Origin: an uncultured Bacteroidales bacterium | Lineage (GTDB): Bacteria > Bacteroidota > Bacteroidia > Bacteroidales > P3 | Assembly: GCA_900315935.1 (NCBI GenBank) | Contig: ONBB01000001.1 | Span: forward strand, 248,001-312,000 | Reading direction: 5' to 3' | DNA length: 64,000 nt | Notes under the pieces: model-generated | The model's database searches: none | Seen by the model: only the letters and a program-made list of their open reading frames with translations | What the model was told of the DNA's origin: nothing | Made by a program: the position numbers and the translations under genes | Shown here: in pieces, positions 42,875 through 53,954 of the stretch | Position numbering within the stretch: position 1 is the first letter of the stretch | Layout of the letters: each line of letters begins with the position of its first letter

Positions 42875-43630
42875 ATGATCAACGTTGGAATTATCGGATG
42901 TGGCTTCGTCGGTGGAGCCCTCAAAGATTGGTTGGAGAATAATAATCCAGAGTGCAAACTCTTCATCAGCGACCCGCCCAAGGGATACAATGATGATTTG
43001 AGCAATATCGATATCGCTTTCCTGCAGATTCATGTGCCCACCGAGGACGATGGCACGCAGGATTTGCGCCTGATGGCGGAGTTGATCAAGAAACTCCCGG
43101 ATGTGCCTGTTTTCGTGCGTACCACCATCCTCCCCGGTACCAGCGACAGGCTGTCGAAAGAAACTGGCCACCAGGTGTGTTATATGCCCGAGTTCCTCAC
43201 CGAGCGCACCCATATCGAGGACTTCAAGAAGCAGACCATGGTCTTTACCGGTGCCCACGAACTGCTTACCAGGATTTTTGTCGGCAAGAAGTTCACTGTT
43301 ATGACCCCGTTGGAGGCCGAGTTGACCAAATACATGCACAATGTTTTTGGCGCTTACAAGGTTACCTACTTCAACGCATGCCGTGAGTATTGTGAGCAGA
43401 TGGGTGCCGACTGGCGCAAGGTGCATACGGGTGTTCTCCTGTCGGGCTATATCAACGACACCCACACCTACGTCCCCGGCCCCGATGGCAAATTCGGCTA
43501 CGGTGGCAAGTGTTTCCCCAAAGATGTCAACGCTTTTGCCAAAATGACGGAAGGCTCCTCCCTCGGAGTCCTTTTGGAACGCCTCCACGAGTTGAATGTG
43601 CATTTCCGTGGGAGTGAAGAGCGTATATAA
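42875..43630 (+). CDS. Short UDP-sugar 6-dehydrogenase-like protein
   Basis: The protein has 251 residues from the ATG of MINVGIIGCGFVGG (NAD-binding Rossmann). It also has QIHVPTEDDGTQD, RTTILPGTSDRL, CYMPEFLTERTHIEDF and YGGKCFPKDVNAFAKM, where C213 is the catalytic Cys that forms the thioester during oxidation of the sugar C6. Typical UDP-glucose/ManNAc dehydrogenases have 390-450 residues; here the C-terminal UDP-binding domain is absent and the gene ends soon after the Cys block. It may act on another substrate, need a partner, or be a reduced form. An earlier in-frame ATG adds four codons. Confidence 0.8.
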   Translation: MINVGIIGCGFVGGALKDWLENNNPECKLFISDPPKGYNDDLSNIDIAFLQIHVPTEDDGTQDLRLMAELIKKLPDVPVFVRTTILPGTSDRLSKETGHQVCYMPEFLTERTHIEDFKKQTMVFTGAHELLTRIFVGKKFTVMTPLEAELTKYMHNVFGAYKVTYFNACREYCEQMGADWRKVHTGVLLSGYINDTHTYVPGPDGKFGYGGKCFPKDVNAFAKMTEGSSLGVLLERLHELNVHFRGSEERI

Positions 43631-43660
43631 ACATTTTTTTCTAGTATATAGGTAATGGTA

Positions 43661-43685
43661 AAGCCCCTCATTTTGAGGGGCTTTT
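43661..43685 (+). terminator. Intrinsic terminator after the dehydrogenase-like gene
   Basis: AAGCCCCTCA/TGAGGGGCTT with a TTT loop and a T-run. It marks the right end of the glycan locus. Confidence 0.9.
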
Positions 43686-43699
43686 GTGTTTTATGGCTC

Positions 43700-43795
43700 A
43701 TACCCTTCCATATCCTTCCATATCCTACCAGGGCCTTTGTATTCCCCTACCGTTCCCCTACCATTCCCCTACCGTTCCCTGTCCGTCCCTGGGGT
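43700..43795. repeat. Short tandem repeats (CCTTCCATAT and CCCCTACCGTT)
   Basis: Contains two CCTTCCATAT units, then CCCCTACCGTTC, CCCCTACCATTC and CCCCTACCGTTCC. Low-complexity, noncoding. Similar CCTCACT tandem units occur inside uvrB. Confidence 0.7.
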
Positions 43796-43799
43796 GTCC

Positions 43800-43834
43800 G
43801 TGGACCTAAATTCCGATGGCGCGATACAATAAAT
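43800..43834 (+). promoter_or_regulatory. Two-block motif upstream of ansA
   Basis: Second copy of GTGGACCTAAATT-N13-ACAATAAAT, ending 25 bp before the ansA start codon. Confidence 0.45.
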
Positions 43835-43859
43835 ACGCCCATGCGTCGTTATCGGGTAC

Positions 43860-44873
43860 ATGAACAACAAGGTACTCATCGTATATACCGGCGGCACCAT
43901 CGGCATGGTGCAGGACGAAAACGGGTCGCTGCACCCCTTTGCGCTGGACCGCATCATCGACGCCGTTCCGCAACTCAAGCACTGCCGCTACGACATCGAC
44001 TCGGTAACGCTGGACAATATCATTGACTCGTCCAACATGACGCCCTCGCTGTGGGTCGACATCGCCGAGATTATCGAACGCCACTATGACCAGTACGACG
44101 GCTTCGTGGTGCTGCATGGCACCGACACGATGGCCTATACCGCCTCGGCGCTGAGTTTCATGTTCAAGAATTTGGGCAAGCCTATTGTGCTCACCGGCAG
44201 CCAGTTGCCGCTGGGCATGCTGCGCAGCGACGGCCGCGAGAACATTATCTGCGCCCTCGAGGTGGCCTCCTGCCGCCTGGCCACCATCCCCGAGGTGTGC
44301 ATCTTCTTTGAGAGCCACCTCTACCGTGGCAACCGCAGCACCAAAATCAGCGCCGAGAACTTCGACGCTTTCGAGACCTACAACTATCCCTCGCTGGCCA
44401 AGGCCGGCATCAACATCACCTTCAAAGAGCACCTGTTCCTCCCCATGCCGAAGGACAAACTGCTGGTTCGCAAGGTGTTCGACCGTCGTGTGGCCATCCT
44501 GAAGCTCTTCCCCGGCATCACCGAGCCGGTGGTGCGCGCCCTGCTTTCCACGCCCGACCTGCAGGGTGTGGTGCTCGAAACCTACGGATCGGGCAACGCT
44601 CCGACCGACGCCTGGTTCATCGATGCCCTCGACGACGCCATACGCCGCGGCATCATCGTGCTGAATGTAACCCAGTGCAAGGCCGGTGCGGTGAAGATGC
44701 GCCAGTACGCCGCCAGCTGCGACCTCGACCGCATCGGTGTGGTGGGTGCCGGCGACATCACCATCGAGGCCGCCATCACCAAGCTGATGTACCTCCTCGG
44801 CCACTACTCCGACGACAAGGAACACGTCAAACTGCGCCTCGGCCAGTCGCTGCGGGGCGAATTGTCCGAATAA
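43860..44873 (+). CDS. ansA: Type I L-asparaginase
   Basis: The protein has 337 residues. It hydrolyses asparagine to aspartate and ammonia. Seen: the first catalytic Thr in VYTGGTIGMV near the N-terminus, the second Thr-Asp pair in VVLHGTDTMAYTASAL, and IVLTGSQLPLGMLRSDGREN, all hallmarks of bacterial asparaginase. No signal peptide, so it is the cytoplasmic (AnsA-like) type. Its start follows a two-block motif and a tandem-repeat tract. It is followed by the PorT-like gene after 3 bp, probably in one operon. Confidence 0.95.
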   Translation: MNNKVLIVYTGGTIGMVQDENGSLHPFALDRIIDAVPQLKHCRYDIDSVTLDNIIDSSNMTPSLWVDIAEIIERHYDQYDGFVVLHGTDTMAYTASALSFMFKNLGKPIVLTGSQLPLGMLRSDGRENIICALEVASCRLATIPEVCIFFESHLYRGNRSTKISAENFDAFETYNYPSLAKAGINITFKEHLFLPMPKDKLLVRKVFDRRVAILKLFPGITEPVVRALLSTPDLQGVVLETYGSGNAPTDAWFIDALDDAIRRGIIVLNVTQCKAGAVKMRQYAASCDLDRIGVVGAGDITIEAAITKLMYLLGHYSDDKEHVKLRLGQSLRGELSE

Positions 44874-44876
44874 CTT

Positions 44877-45596
44877 ATGCTTTGCCGCCGCGCCATAGTC
44901 CTGTTTGTGCTGCTGGCCGTGCTTGGCCCGGTGGCGACACGCGCCCAGGTGGGCAACCTCGGCCAGTTCGACACTCGCCTACTGCACTATGGCATACAGG
45001 TAGGCTATACGCAGTCGAAATTCGACTTCGACTTCAGTACCGACCCCGAGATGCGCGAAACCCTTCAAGGCGTAACCTCCTACTACGCCCCCGGCTTCCA
45101 TATCGCCATCATCGGCGACCTGCGCATGGGTCAGTGGTTCAACCTGCGCCTCCTGCCCGGGGTAACGCTCATCACGCGCGACGTTACCTACGCCTGGGAG
45201 CAGGGCTATCTGGAGACCCACCGCCTGGCCGAGCGCCAGCGCAATGTGGAGTCGGTCTACGGCGACATACCCCTCGAGCTGAAGTTCCGTGCCCAGCGCT
45301 ACCACAACTTCCGACCCTACCTCACCGCCGGCGTCAGCTATGGTTTCGACTTCGCCTCGCTGCGCAAGAATCGCAACCAGACCAACGAAAGCATCATACG
45401 CCTCCAGGCCCACGACGTGCGCTATTCGATGGGCATGGGGTTCGATGTCTTCCTGCCTTATGTGAAATTCGCCATCGAGCTCAAGATGACCTTCGGCCTG
45501 GTGGACCTCAAGGTGCAGGATCCCGACGTCTACATCCGTTCGTTCGACAACCTCTCCTCGCGCACCTTCCTGCTAAGCTTTACATTTGAAGGCTGA
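44877..45596 (+). CDS. porT: PorT-like outer-membrane protein (type IX secretion)
   Basis: The protein has 239 residues. It has a cleavable signal peptide (residues 1-24, ending ATRAQ) and then a beta-rich body with alternating hydrophobic strands (FHIAIIGDLRMGQWFNLRL, RPYLTAGVSYGFDFASL, KFAIELKMTFGL), as in the PorT/SprT family needed for type IX secretion in Bacteroidetes. A C-terminal aromatic-rich strand ends LLSFTFEG. The gene is 3 bp downstream of ansA. It overlaps the convergent FAD-oxidoreductase gene by 17 bp at the 3' end. Confidence 0.75.
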   Translation: MLCRRAIVLFVLLAVLGPVATRAQVGNLGQFDTRLLHYGIQVGYTQSKFDFDFSTDPEMRETLQGVTSYYAPGFHIAIIGDLRMGQWFNLRLLPGVTLITRDVTYAWEQGYLETHRLAERQRNVESVYGDIPLELKFRAQRYHNFRPYLTAGVSYGFDFASLRKNRNQTNESIIRLQAHDVRYSMGMGFDVFLPYVKFAIELKMTFGLVDLKVQDPDVYIRSFDNLSSRTFLLSFTFEG

Positions 45597-47112
45597 TTGC
45601 CTCGGCGCATCGTATGCCGTCGAGTGCGGATGAAACGATGCCGCCTGCGTAGCCGGCACCTTCGCCGCAGGGGAAGAGCCTCTTGATTTGTGGGTGCTGC
45701 AGTGTGTCGCGGTCGCGCGGTATGCGCACGGGGCTCGATGTGCGGCTCTCCACCGCCAGCAGCTGTGCCTCGGCGGTGATGAACCCATGCATCTTGCGGT
45801 CGAAGTCGCGGAACCCCTGGATCAGGCTTTCCACCACAAAGGGCGGCAGCAGTTCATGCAGGGGCGCACTGACGGTCTGCCCCATGTAGCCGCTCCTGCC
45901 CAGCGTGGTGCTGGGGCGGCGTTTGAGGAAGTCTGCCAGGCGCTGCGTCGGCGCATCGATGCAGTCGCCTGCAGCGTGGAACGTGGCCGCCTCCACCTGC
46001 TGTTGGAAATGCAGCAGGGCCAGCGGGTCGTTGCTTCCGACGTCTTCGGGAGCCACGGTTACGGCGATGCCGCTGTTGGCGAAGGGTGAGTTGCGGCGCG
46101 AGTTGCTCATGCCGTTTACCACCTGCTGCCCGCCTGCCGTCGCCGCCGGCACTATCACTCCGCCCGGGCACATGCAGAACGAGAACACGCCGTGGCCGGC
46201 CGCCTGTGTGGTCAGGCTGTAGGCCGCCGGTGGCAGCAGCGGCGAGTGGTTCTTGCCGTGATATTGGATTTCGTTGATAAGCGCCTGCGGATGTTCCACG
46301 CGCACCCCTAATGCGAAAGGCTTGGCTTCGAGCAGCCATCCGCGCCGATGGAAGAGGGCATAGATGTCGCGTGCCGAGTGGCCGGTGGCCAATATTACGG
46401 CCTGACCCTCTATGCAGTTGCCGTGCTGGTCCACAATGCCCCGCACCGTGCCGTCGGCAACCACGATGTCCTCCACGCGCGTATGGAAGTGATATTCACC
46501 GCCAGCGGCCTCGATATGGCTGCGCATGCTGGCGATGATGTCGCTGAGGCGGTCGGTGCCGATGTGGGCGTGGGCGTCGAGCATGATGTCGGGGTCGGCT
46601 CCGCAGGCCACAAAGGCGCGCAGCACCTCCGACACGTCGCCCCGCTTGGTGGAGCGGGTGTAGAGTTTGCCGTCGCTGTAGGTTCCCGCGCCGCCCTCGC
46701 CGAAGCACCAGTTGCTGTCGGGGTCGACATATTTTTCGCGCGTGATACGCGCGATGTCGCGCTTGCGCTCCTCGACGGGTTTGCCGCGTTCCACGATGAT
46801 GGGCCTCAAGCCCCGCTGCAGGCAACGCAGAGCGGCAAAGAGACCCGCCGGCCCGGCACCCACGATGAGGACACGTGGTGTCTCGTTGGTCAGGCTCCGA
46901 ATATTCAGAACATTCTGAATATTCTGCTTAATCAGATTCTCTTCTCCGCCCACCTCCACCGTGCAGTGGTACACAATGTTGCGCCGACGGCTGTCGAGGG
47001 TGCGGCGCGTGATGCGCAGGGGTTCGTCGGCTGCGGCGCCGGCACGGCGCCGCACCACCGCCGCATCGGCATACTCCTCAGGCGTGAGGTCTATCAATAT
47101 TTGTCTGGTCAT
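45580..47112 (-). CDS. FAD-dependent oxidoreductase (COG2509-like)
   Basis: The protein has 510 residues. An N-terminal domain of about 80 residues precedes the FAD-binding VLIVGAGPAGLFAALRC, followed by IIVERGKPVEERKRD, GEGGAGTYSDGKLYTR and, late in the chain, CGEGAGYAGGIVSSALDG. This is the uncharacterised NAD(FAD)-utilising dehydrogenase family common in Bacteroidetes and Firmicutes. The reaction is not known. It is transcribed away from the LTA-synthase-like gene; the 90-bp gap holds that gene's promoter. Confidence 0.9.
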   Translation of the reverse strand: MTRQILIDLTPEEYADAAVVRRRAGAAADEPLRITRRTLDSRRRNIVYHCTVEVGGEENLIKQNIQNVLNIRSLTNETPRVLIVGAGPAGLFAALRCLQRGLRPIIVERGKPVEERKRDIARITREKYVDPDSNWCFGEGGAGTYSDGKLYTRSTKRGDVSEVLRAFVACGADPDIMLDAHAHIGTDRLSDIIASMRSHIEAAGGEYHFHTRVEDIVVADGTVRGIVDQHGNCIEGQAVILATGHSARDIYALFHRRGWLLEAKPFALGVRVEHPQALINEIQYHGKNHSPLLPPAAYSLTTQAAGHGVFSFCMCPGGVIVPAATAGGQQVVNGMSNSRRNSPFANSGIAVTVAPEDVGSNDPLALLHFQQQVEAATFHAAGDCIDAPTQRLADFLKRRPSTTLGRSGYMGQTVSAPLHELLPPFVVESLIQGFRDFDRKMHGFITAEAQLLAVESRTSSPVRIPRDRDTLQHPQIKRLFPCGEGAGYAGGIVSSALDGIRCAEAISLQM

Positions 47113-47167
47113 CAGTGGATTGTGCTATGATTCGTTTCCGTTCCCATACTGCAAAAATACAAAAAAG

Positions 47168-47197
47168 TTGCCATTCAAGCTTTTTTTCGTATCTTTG
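47168..47197 (+). promoter_or_regulatory. Bacteroidetes-type promoter
   Basis: A TTG (-33 type) at 47168-47170 and TATCTTTG at 47190-47197 (TAnnTTTG, -7 type), 19 bp apart. The start codon of the gene is only 6 bp downstream of the -7 box, so the transcript is expected to be leaderless or nearly so. Confidence 0.8.
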
Positions 47198-47203
47198 CAG
47201 ACT

Positions 47204-49118
47204 ATGATAAGGAAAAACGCCCGCTTTAACTACCTGATATGCATATACCTTTTGGGTATTGTATTCTTCTCCGCCTTCCGCATTGCCGAGACCGTGGCCT
47301 ACGGCTCGCAGAGTGCGGCCGGCCTGTCGCTCGACGGGCAGTACGCCAAGGCGCTTTGGATGGGCTTCCGCTTCGACACCACAGTCAGCTGCTATCTGCT
47401 GGCCTTGCCGCTGCTCATGATGATTGTGGGCGAAATGGCCCGTATCGGCAAGCGTGCATACTACGCCGTGGTGCACTACCTGCTGATGGTGCTCTACACG
47501 GTGGCCTTCTTTGCCTGTGCTGCCGACATACCCTATTTCTGCTACTTCTTCAACCGCCTCGACGTGGTGGCGCTGACGTGGCTGGACGACTTCTCCACCT
47601 CGGCCAGCATGGTTGTCAGCGAGCCGCAGTACCTGCTCTACATTGTTCTTTTCCTGGCCGTGGCCGTAGCCTGGTGGCTGCTGGGAAGGCTGCTATATCG
47701 GCGTGTGCTCATCCCTCACCTCGACGAGCACCTGCCCTATAGTTGGAGCATACCCATTGCGGTCGTGCTGCTAGGTGCGGGCCTTGTCGGCATGCGCGGC
47801 AAACTGTCCAAGATACCCATGCGCGTGAGCACTGCCTATTTCTGCAGCGACCCTTTCCTCAACCAAATCGGCCTCAACCCCGTCTTCACTTTTATCAAGA
47901 GCCTGGAAGACAGCGGAAAAAGTCGCAACCAGCCAGTGGAACTCATCGACCCGGACACCGCCCGCCAGATACACCGGGAGCTGCTGGATACGCCCGCCGA
48001 CAGCGCCCTCCCGCAGGCGCATGTCAGACTGCCCGAGGGCATGAATGTGGTGGTCGTGATGATGGAGTCCATGTCGGCCGCAAAGACCGGAATAGGGCTC
48101 ACTCCTTGTCTGGACAGCCTCGCGGCCCGGTCGCTGTACTTCACCCAAGCCTGGTCGGCCGGCACACACACGCACAACGGCATCTACTCCACCCTCTACG
48201 GCCACCCGGCCATATTGGCGCGCCAGTTGATGAAGAGCACCCCTATGCCCACAATCTGCGGCCTGCCCGGCCACCTGCGGCAGGCTGGCTACCGCACCAC
48301 CTTTTTCCTCGCCCACGACGAGGACTTCGACGGCATGCGCGGCTTCCTCTACCACAACGGCTTCGACCGTGTGGTGGGGCAGCACAGCTATCCCAAGCAC
48401 GAGGTGGTGGGCACCTGGGGCGTGCCCGACCATGTGCTGTTCGACCACGTGCTGGAACACTGCGACAGCACCGCCCACCACGGCCCCTTCCTGGCCGCCG
48501 TCATGACCGTCAGCGACCACGGCCCCTACATCCTGCCACGGAACACCGGACTGCAGCCCCGCACCGGCGAACTGAAAACCCAGATGGTGGAATATGCCGA
48601 CTGGTCCATCGGCCGCTTCATGCGCATGGCTCAGCAGCGCCACTGGTTTGCCAACACGCTCTTCGTTTTCGTGGCCGACCACGGGGCCTCGATTGACCCC
48701 GTGTACGACATGGCCCTCTCCTACAACCATGTGCCGATGCTCTTCTATGCCCCCGGGCGCATTGCCCCCGAGTCGACCGAACGCATGGCACTGCAAATCG
48801 ACGTGCCGGCCACCGTGCTGGGGCTGCTCGGACTGCCGCAGGGCGATGGCATGCTGGGCCTCAACCTTATGACCCGCAGCCGCAAATATGCCTACTTCAG
48901 CGCCGACGACAAGGTGGGTGTGGTTGACGGCGAACTGTTCTACCTCTACCGCCACAAGCAGCAGCGCGCCAGCCTCTACCGCTACCGGCTGGCCTCTACC
49001 GACGACCTTATAGAGCAACAGCCCGAGCGGGCCGACAGCATGCGCCGGCACGCCTTCGGTATGATACAGACCAGCCAACAGATGCTGCACGACGGCACCA
49101 CCAAATGCAACCCGCAAG

Positions 49119-49129
<11 letters not shown>
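47204..49129 (+). CDS. LTA-synthase-like membrane sulfatase-fold protein
   Basis: The protein has 641 residues. The N-terminal 280 residues hold about five membrane helices (YLICIYLLGIVFFSAFRI and later ones), then a periplasmic alkaline-phosphatase/sulfatase fold with VVVVMMESMSAAKTG (metal site), AGTHTHNGIYSTLYGHP with the probable nucleophile Thr, and LFVFVADHGASIDPVYD. Such proteins move phosphoglycerol, phosphoethanolamine or similar groups on the periplasmic side. The ATG was chosen because it follows the promoter and begins the first membrane helix; earlier in-frame codons have no promoter. Overlaps uvrB by 11 bp. Confidence 0.88.
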
Positions 49130-51215
<2,086 letters not shown>

Positions 51216-51224
51216 CGTTTGTTC

Positions 51225-52322
51225 TTACTTGCCGCCCTTCTTCCGGTTGCATTCGCGGCACAGCATCTGGCAGTTCTCTGCCACCGTGCGTCCACCCTTG
51301 CTCCAAGGCGTGATGTGGTCGGCCTCCATCTGCTCGATGGCGAAATGCTCTCCGCAGAAAGGACATACCCCCGACTGCCGCTCGTACACCTCGCGCCGTG
51401 TATTGTCGTCGAAGGCGCGGATGTCGAGATGCTTCTCGTTGCCGTCCATTACATACCAGTAGATGCCGCTCTTCTTTTTAACATCGCTGTCTTTCATCAA
51501 TTCTTTTACCCTTTCGCGTAGCTCACTCTCCTTGAACGGGTCGTCTTTATGCTTGTTGTACATCTCACCCCACTGCACACCTTTCATCTCTTTCCTTACC
51601 TCCGTGAAGTGGGTATTTACCCAATGTATCACGTCTTGATAGTATTGCCATAGTTCGTCGCTGTTCTCATCGGAGCGGTGTGCTATCATGTACTCCCGAA
51701 TATTGCCATCCGAAATCCATTTGAGCACTGTTTCAAGGTAATCCTGCCGTATGGGTGAACCACTCATATAGTCTTTGCCCAATTGCCAGGCCACGCAATT
51801 CGTCTTGCTAAAACGTCGTTTGGCGTGGTTAATCCAAGGACCGTTATATATGGCGTTGAACATTTCCTGTTGGGTAAGTCGCTCTCCCGCAATGTTGATA
51901 ACCTGAAACCAGTCAATCTGCTCCTCTTCGGTGCCTTCGCAGATGTACACTTGCAGTTTGTAGTCCGTTATTCGCTTTTGCAAGCCCATTAATCCTTTAA
52001 AATCAGTGAGATTCCCGTCAAGTGTCATTAGAAATTCGCCCCATACAAATTGACAGATACTTATGGTGCGCTGTTGACCGTCGAGCAATTCAAAGTTGCC
52101 CTCCTTATTGCGCACCCAGTACATCACGTTCAGCGGGAAGCCTTTCCACACTGTATCTATCACAGCATTGCGTTTTTTCTCGTCGTAGACGAACTCGCGT
52201 TGATACTTGGGGCGGATGTTCAGGCGACCGCCATAGCCGACGATACCCTCTTCGGTGGCGCTGTTGTCGGCATAGCCATCCACCAACTCGCCGATGGTTA
52301 TTTGTGTCAGTTCTATTTTCAT
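51225..52322 (-). CDS. DUF262 and HNH nuclease protein
   Basis: The protein has 365 residues. The N-terminal DUF262 (GmrS/ParB-like) part has IRPKYQREFVYDEKKRNAVIDTVWKGFPLNVMYWV with the DGQQR motif (LLDGQQRTISICQF). The C-terminus has an HNH domain with CPFCGEHF, MEADHITPWSKGG and CRECNRKKG. DUF262-HNH proteins act in defence or restriction. It is downstream of, and overlaps by 4 bp (ATGA), the methyltransferase gene, so the two are translationally coupled and probably form a modification and restriction pair. Confidence 0.88.
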   Translation of the reverse strand: MKIELTQITIGELVDGYADNSATEEGIVGYGGRLNIRPKYQREFVYDEKKRNAVIDTVWKGFPLNVMYWVRNKEGNFELLDGQQRTISICQFVWGEFLMTLDGNLTDFKGLMGLQKRITDYKLQVYICEGTEEEQIDWFQVINIAGERLTQQEMFNAIYNGPWINHAKRRFSKTNCVAWQLGKDYMSGSPIRQDYLETVLKWISDGNIREYMIAHRSDENSDELWQYYQDVIHWVNTHFTEVRKEMKGVQWGEMYNKHKDDPFKESELRERVKELMKDSDVKKKSGIYWYVMDGNEKHLDIRAFDDNTRREVYERQSGVCPFCGEHFAIEQMEADHITPWSKGGRTVAENCQMLCRECNRKKGGK

Positions 52323-53398
52323 TTCTTTCTACGGATTAAAAGTTTTGCAAATGTTGATTTCAATTCTCCATTGACCCAAATAGCACCTCTGCGATTGAGG
52401 TCACCATATTTTGGAGTATCAGCCTTGGAGTATTCTTTTGTCTTTAGTCCATACTCGTTTCCTCTGTCTGTTATCCCTAATATTTCAAATTGTTCTGGAT
52501 TGTAATTGCAAAGAAATGTAATTGGCACCCCCATTACTCCATCAAAGTCGCATGGAATTTCGATAATTGCAGGGACGTCGATTGCATCGTAGTTGTCGTA
52601 TGGCTTATATTTAGATGGATCATATGGTTTAAAAAGGTCTATCGTGTCGTGCCTTCTCTTGTGATCAAGATTAGTGAACCAACAAATGTTCCCAAACTTT
52701 GCGTATTTTTTACCATTTTCAAAATATGTGTTGTCTTTCACAAAATCTAATGGAACTTCAAACTTTTGCCCACCATAGTGGTAGCCCAACCAAATCTTAT
52801 CACGCATCAACAATGGAAAAATTTCTTTGTATGTTACGTTGTTTTGATTCCCTATTATCAGGAACTTCTTTTCATATTTCATCAACTGCGCCACATACTC
52901 GCGGAAAAGGGAGAACGGTGGATTGGTACATACAATGTCCGCCTGCTTCAGCAGTTCCACACATTCGGGACTGCGGAAGTCTCCGTTTCCCTGCAGGCGG
53001 GAAAGAACATTCTTGTCGTTCTGTAACAGGTAGGCCACGTCGCTGAGGTTCACCGCTCCGTCGCCGTTGTAGTCATCCACTTGCGTTATCTCCACTTTGT
53101 AGGCTATCTTTTTCGGATCGGCATCTGGCGTGTCGAATTGCAATAGCAACTCATTACCCATCACAGGCGAACCGTCGTAGCAGGTAGCTATCAGCTTTTT
53201 CAGCCCAAGGCTGTTGAATTTCAGCGCAAAATATTTGAAAAAGTTGCTCTCGTATGGGTCGTCGCAGTTACAGAACACCACCTTGCCGCGGAAATGCTCG
53301 CGGTAGTGCTTCAGTTCATTTTCTATGTCAACAAGTTGAGTGTAAAACTCGTCTTTCTTGGCCTTCATGGCCGCATTGAGGTTTCGGTTGCCTGCCAT
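52319..53398 (-). CDS. EcoRI-family adenine-specific DNA methyltransferase
   Basis: The protein has 359 residues. It has the EcoRI-methylase family start KKDEFYTQLVDIENELKHY, VFCNCDDPYESNFFKYF, and the catalytic motif IV TNPPFSLF. It transfers a methyl group from S-adenosylmethionine to adenine. A dockerin-like DYNGDGAVNLSDV segment near residue 105 is present in other family members and may bind calcium. A plausible -7 box on the minus strand (rc TATCTTTG) lies 285 bp upstream. Confidence 0.85.
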   Translation of the reverse strand: MAGNRNLNAAMKAKKDEFYTQLVDIENELKHYREHFRGKVVFCNCDDPYESNFFKYFALKFNSLGLKKLIATCYDGSPVMGNELLLQFDTPDADPKKIAYKVEITQVDDYNGDGAVNLSDVAYLLQNDKNVLSRLQGNGDFRSPECVELLKQADIVCTNPPFSLFREYVAQLMKYEKKFLIIGNQNNVTYKEIFPLLMRDKIWLGYHYGGQKFEVPLDFVKDNTYFENGKKYAKFGNICWFTNLDHKRRHDTIDLFKPYDPSKYKPYDNYDAIDVPAIIEIPCDFDGVMGVPITFLCNYNPEQFEILGITDRGNEYGLKTKEYSKADTPKYGDLNRRGAIWVNGELKSTFAKLLIRRKK

Positions 53399-53682
53399 TG
53401 ATTGATAGCGTTTTGTGCATTCCTATCAATCGGTGCACACGATAAAAAAGCGGAGTTTCCTACCGTGTACAGGTGTGTCGCAATACCTATGACCAATAAG
53501 AAACTCACACAACGTGCGAGCATCTCTATTATTTTTGGTCAAAAGTATATACTATATACCACTAATTATTATTTCCAGTCGTTATACTTTAGCTGCGACA
53601 CTTCGTACACGCGAAATAATAGTAATGCTTGTTAATATTCATTTTATTTTCTGGCCGCCACTCTCGCGGCCGTTATCGAATG

Positions 53683-53690
53683 CAAAGATA
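53683..53690 (-). promoter_or_regulatory. Possible -7 promoter box for the methyltransferase-nuclease operon
   Basis: The minus strand reads TATCTTTG. No clear -33 TTG at the expected spacing, so support is moderate. Confidence 0.5.
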
Positions 53691-53898
53691 CAAACTTTTT
53701 TTCATACCCCCATTTTTTTATTCCAGCCCCTCGCCAGCCATTTCCCTAGAGAGGAAGAAGAGGGGAAGAAGAGAGTGCATTCAACGTGCTGGCAATCTGT
53801 ATCTTGCAAACGGGCGGTTTTGGGGCGTTTTGGCTGTTTTTGTGCAAAAATTTTGCACTTTTTTCCACTCCGTTCGACACCAAAAAAGGCACCCTGTG

Positions 53899-53918
53899 CA
53901 AGGGTTCGTTGCCCTTGT
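53899..53918 (-). terminator. Possible terminator of the TonB-receptor gene
   Basis: On the minus strand, CAAGGGC pairs with the CCCTTG arm around a short loop and is followed 11 bases later by CCTTTTTTGG. Confidence 0.5.
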
Positions 53919-53954
53919 TGGATGCCGATGGGGGGTAGCAGGGTGGGGGAGTGC

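Larger units (their letters stand above)
53399..53954. other. 556-bp gap between the methyltransferase and TonB-receptor genes
   Basis: No gene is supported. A minus-strand TATCTTTG box is at 53683-53690 for the methyltransferase, with a long leader. A GC-rich hairpin GGCCGC/GCGGCC lies at 53653-53672 within that leader. The receptor terminator is at its right end. An open plus-strand frame here has no recognisable content. Confidence 0.5.

Noticed and set aside
1..43685. Invertible promoters controlling the glycan locus
   Set aside because: I looked for paired inverted repeats around a promoter and a recombinase gene and found neither in the window; the promoter of the locus lies upstream.
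43700..43795. Possible CRISPR array
   Set aside because: Units are 10-14 bp, imperfect and without unique spacers of regular length.
53514..53954. Protein-coding gene in the gap after the methyltransferase
   Set aside because: The open plus-strand frame has no recognisable content, a promoter for the opposite strand lies in it, and it runs antisense into the TonB-receptor gene.
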